From the NCBI GenBank assembly GCA_001770725.1, contig MERU01000006.1, positions 186,001-250,000 on the forward strand: a stretch of DNA of 64,000 nt, read 5' to 3'. Position 1 is the stretch's first letter; every line of letters begins with the position of its first letter. Positions 63,001 through 64,000 of the stretch are shown here, piece after piece. This DNA comes from Burkholderiales bacterium RIFCSPHIGHO2_01_FULL_63_240 (GTDB lineage Bacteria; Pseudomonadota; Gammaproteobacteria; Burkholderiales; Burkholderiaceae_C). Under the pieces are notes generated by a model, which did no database searches, was not told where the DNA came from, and saw only the letters and a list, made by a program, of their open reading frames with translations. A program made the translations under genes and the position numbers.

Positions 63001-64000
63001 TGGCAGCAAGCTTTCGGCCAACGTCAGCATGGGCGTGCAGGCGGACAACCTGGCGCCCAAGCGCAGTTTGGCCTTGCGCTCGTCAGGGCAAGCCGATGCC
63101 CAGGATGGGCACCTCCACCTCAAGACCGGCTCCCAGCTTGATGCGGGTTCTCGTGGCAACGTCACGCTGGCAGGAGGGCAGAAGCTCGAAGTGGACGGCA
63201 CCGTGCGTGCAGCTGGGGGCAGCATCACCACGCAGTTGACCGTTGGCTCTGGCTTGACGGATGTGGATCTGCGCAACCAGGGCACTTACCGTTTCGGCGC
63301 CGACGCCTTGCTGGACGTTTCCGGCACCACGGTGCTGTCTGCCACCAACACGGGTCAGCAGAGGTTTGGCGCGGTCTTGGATGGCGGCAGCATCCAGATC
63401 CTGGAGCCCACCACCTTGGTCGCCACCACAGCTTTGGTGTTCGAGCGCGTTCAAGGTGCAGACGGCAAGGTGAGCAAGCAGGCCACCTTGCTGGCCAATG
63501 GTGTGCAGGACGTGATCGATGTCCGAACACAAAACAGCCAGGGGCAGGTGCGCGTTCAGCGCACCACCGTGGCGTCGAATGGCGGCAGCATCGCCATCAA
63601 CGTGGGCGCCCAGGGCGCTGCGTTGGCGGGCAGCTACCAGGCCAAGGCTGGCGGTGCTGGCGCCCAAGGTGGCACGCTCAGTGTGGGCATCACCGATGGC
63701 GGCAGCACCAAGAACCCCATCGCCGCCCTGGAGATTCAGCAGGCGCTGGCGCCTCAGGCCGTGCAAACGGGCAAGGTCGTGGTCTCGGCCGACATGGTCC
63801 AGGCGGGTGGCTTTGCCCACCTCAAGCTCAAGTCCAACGACGAGATTGCCACCGTGGGCAACGTGAACCTGTCGGTGCAGGGCGACATGACGCTCGACTC
63901 GCCGGTCTTGGCTGCACGAGAAAACAGCCAGGCCGTGCTGGCCGCGGCAGGTCGCCTGGCGCGCACCAACACCGACCAGGTCACCGGCGCGCAACGCGTG
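60002..64000 (+). CDS. Large filamentous-hemagglutinin-type exoprotein TpsA (3' end outside window)
   Basis: The reading frame is open from the ATG at 60002 to the last base (at least 1333 codons). An extended signal region (about 60 residues, MVVFFRAFVRRRSALREGRR... to AAWAAP) leads to the TPS secretion domain: LYSWSSFDIGSSATFEIETP, SSLHRVIGSTKLSEVYGTL, NGSVYLINPNGVMFGQGAQV. After it come long runs of degenerate beta-helix repeats rich in Gly, Thr and Asp-Val-Ser-Gly. An eight-T run lies at codons 3-5. The protein is exported by the TpsB just upstream and probably serves in adhesion or surface coating; the true role is unknown. No serine-protease motif is visible in this part. Confidence 0.92.
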   Translation, partial: MVVFFRAFVRRRSALREGRRAAFTRRLKAWAGIRRDRRWSLRPLAGAATCLLMGQAAWAAPDKFVLPVELQGTRTIRGKTFSFQPTGQNSKLGPKVEFRDADGKLQSVSMKLVQTSKAGLYSWSSFDIGSSATFEIETPGSGSSSLHRVIGSTKLSEVYGTLKSNGSVYLINPNGVMFGQGAQVNVQGLVASTLNISDQDFLNLTDLDNRTTPVYAWEDLSGEDTPVTFDHPTNYVRVAPGANITTPSGGSVFLMARKVENAGTISTPGGQTALLAGDAVYMKSPDKEKDIYASEVNPSQPVLRGFLFEVGSNEGEASNLGTILTERGNTTLMAHTVRQGGTIRATTSVQENGSVFLLARSGVTSGDTVRASTTGNLVLTSGSRIEITPDNGVAAGGSVKMTQSRVELQGQTILMEGQVRNAQGQVVTQGATIQAPAANVNVRAETTPSYKAIAAEPTYVSGAPADGARFVMQEGARIDVSGTTDTTVSVARNFVQTELLRNGDLASNPFLKDGELLNKKVVYDVRSAPAVIEAATHQGYKDSIKTTAGERMAQGGQVNIVSTGAVLMQGGSQVDVSGGKVTFTEAVVAPTRLLGADGKAYTLNNARTDVQIVGVSGYQDADATRYGNVYQGQANPTKVEAGYTQGGSGGGFLVHAPTMVLDGQVRANVIQGERQRTGVDARASLATMKLGLGMLGNLVGGLTVRAPGASAPSVDWANPLTAALPERSSVAVDWFNASGAGGITVSTQGGLKIEGGANFALQRGGSLTLSAAGEEGIYLGGDISGAGASVSVTTKSAVAGTAPLAGGITLAAGRRIDVAGDVVNQRRDGGLAGTAVAGGKVTLSSAAGLDLQAGTAIDVSGGATVSTTGGITGTRAGSISLTANTEAKEQGFKAVELGASLQGHTLAGTTTKAFNDVGDANTGKLTLKVGEVDIVGPDAPALKKGAAIDGFVLGSGFFNQGGFSQFDIDGVRRLTVDGSARIKPQVAQWLAKSRLLNATTGSKLSANVSMGVQADNLAPKRSLALRSSGQADAQDGHLHLKTGSQLDAGSRGNVTLAGGQKLEVDGTVRAAGGSITTQLTVGSGLTDVDLRNQGTYRFGADALLDVSGTTVLSATNTGQQRFGAVLDGGSIQILEPTTLVATTALVFERVQGADGKVSKQATLLANGVQDVIDVRTQNSQGQVRVQRTTVASNGGSIAINVGAQGAALAGSYQAKAGGAGAQGGTLSVGITDGGSTKNPIAALEIQQALAPQAVQTGKVVVSADMVQAGGFAHLKLKSNDEIATVGNVNLSVQGDMTLDSPVLAARENSQAVLAAAGRLARTNTDQVTGAQRV

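Overview
The window is GC-rich DNA from a betaproteobacterium, most likely Burkholderiales (Aquabacterium/Rubrivivax/Leptothrix-like). The evidence is the gene order hpf-ptsN-hprK / fur-bamE-dapB-exbBD / mtgA-aroE-tonB, the presence of PEP-CTERM proteins and an EpsA-type LuxR regulator, and the protein sequences themselves. Almost every base is coding. The genes form a few long, tightly overlapping operons. I see no tRNA, rRNA, CRISPR array, insertion sequence or phage gene.

Bases 1-19500 are an iron-acquisition island with Fur-box-like sequences in front of each unit. On the minus strand lie a catecholate-type TonB-dependent receptor, an FMN-dependent alpha-hydroxy-acid oxidase and the start of a PiuC-type Fe(II) dioxygenase. 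Divergent to them is an eight-gene plus-strand unit: a MacA-like adaptor, MacB, an outer-membrane factor, a small PepSY membrane protein, a DUF2271 protein with an ApbE flavinylation motif, a DUF4198 protein, ApbE itself, and a membrane-anchored FMN/FAD reductase. This looks like a transmembrane flavin/heme electron wire to the periplasm joined to a tripartite exporter. I propose that it releases iron from imported siderophores by periplasmic reduction and re-exports the empty ligand. Two more TonB receptors and a second PiuC follow.

Bases 19500-28260 hold a TerC membrane protein behind a yybP-ykoY (Mn2+) riboswitch, then a minus-strand heme operon: small unknown protein, PEP-CTERM protein, heme receptor, HmuS, HmuT, HmuU and HmuV. 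The operon is headed by a palindromic Fur box.

Bases 28300-45000 are mostly chromosomal core genes: bepA-like protease, moaC, an O-antigen-ligase/PglL-like glycosyltransferase, hpf, ptsN, hprK, fur (with its own Fur-box-like site), bamE, dapB, exbB, exbD, mtgA, aroE, tonB, an RNase II-like gene, a YqiA-like esterase and a glycerophosphodiesterase. ExbB, ExbD and TonB here can energise the receptors upstream, and Fur can control them.

Bases 45000-54700 encode an 11-gene type II secretion-like system (G, F, E, four assembly-platform proteins, secretin, three more pseudopilins). A well-formed Pho box stands in front of it, so it may be induced by phosphate starvation. Bases 54700-64000 carry an EpsA-type regulator, a PEP-CTERM protein, a secreted protein resembling phosphate-binding proteins, and a two-partner secretion pair (TpsB and a very large TpsA that runs off the window end).
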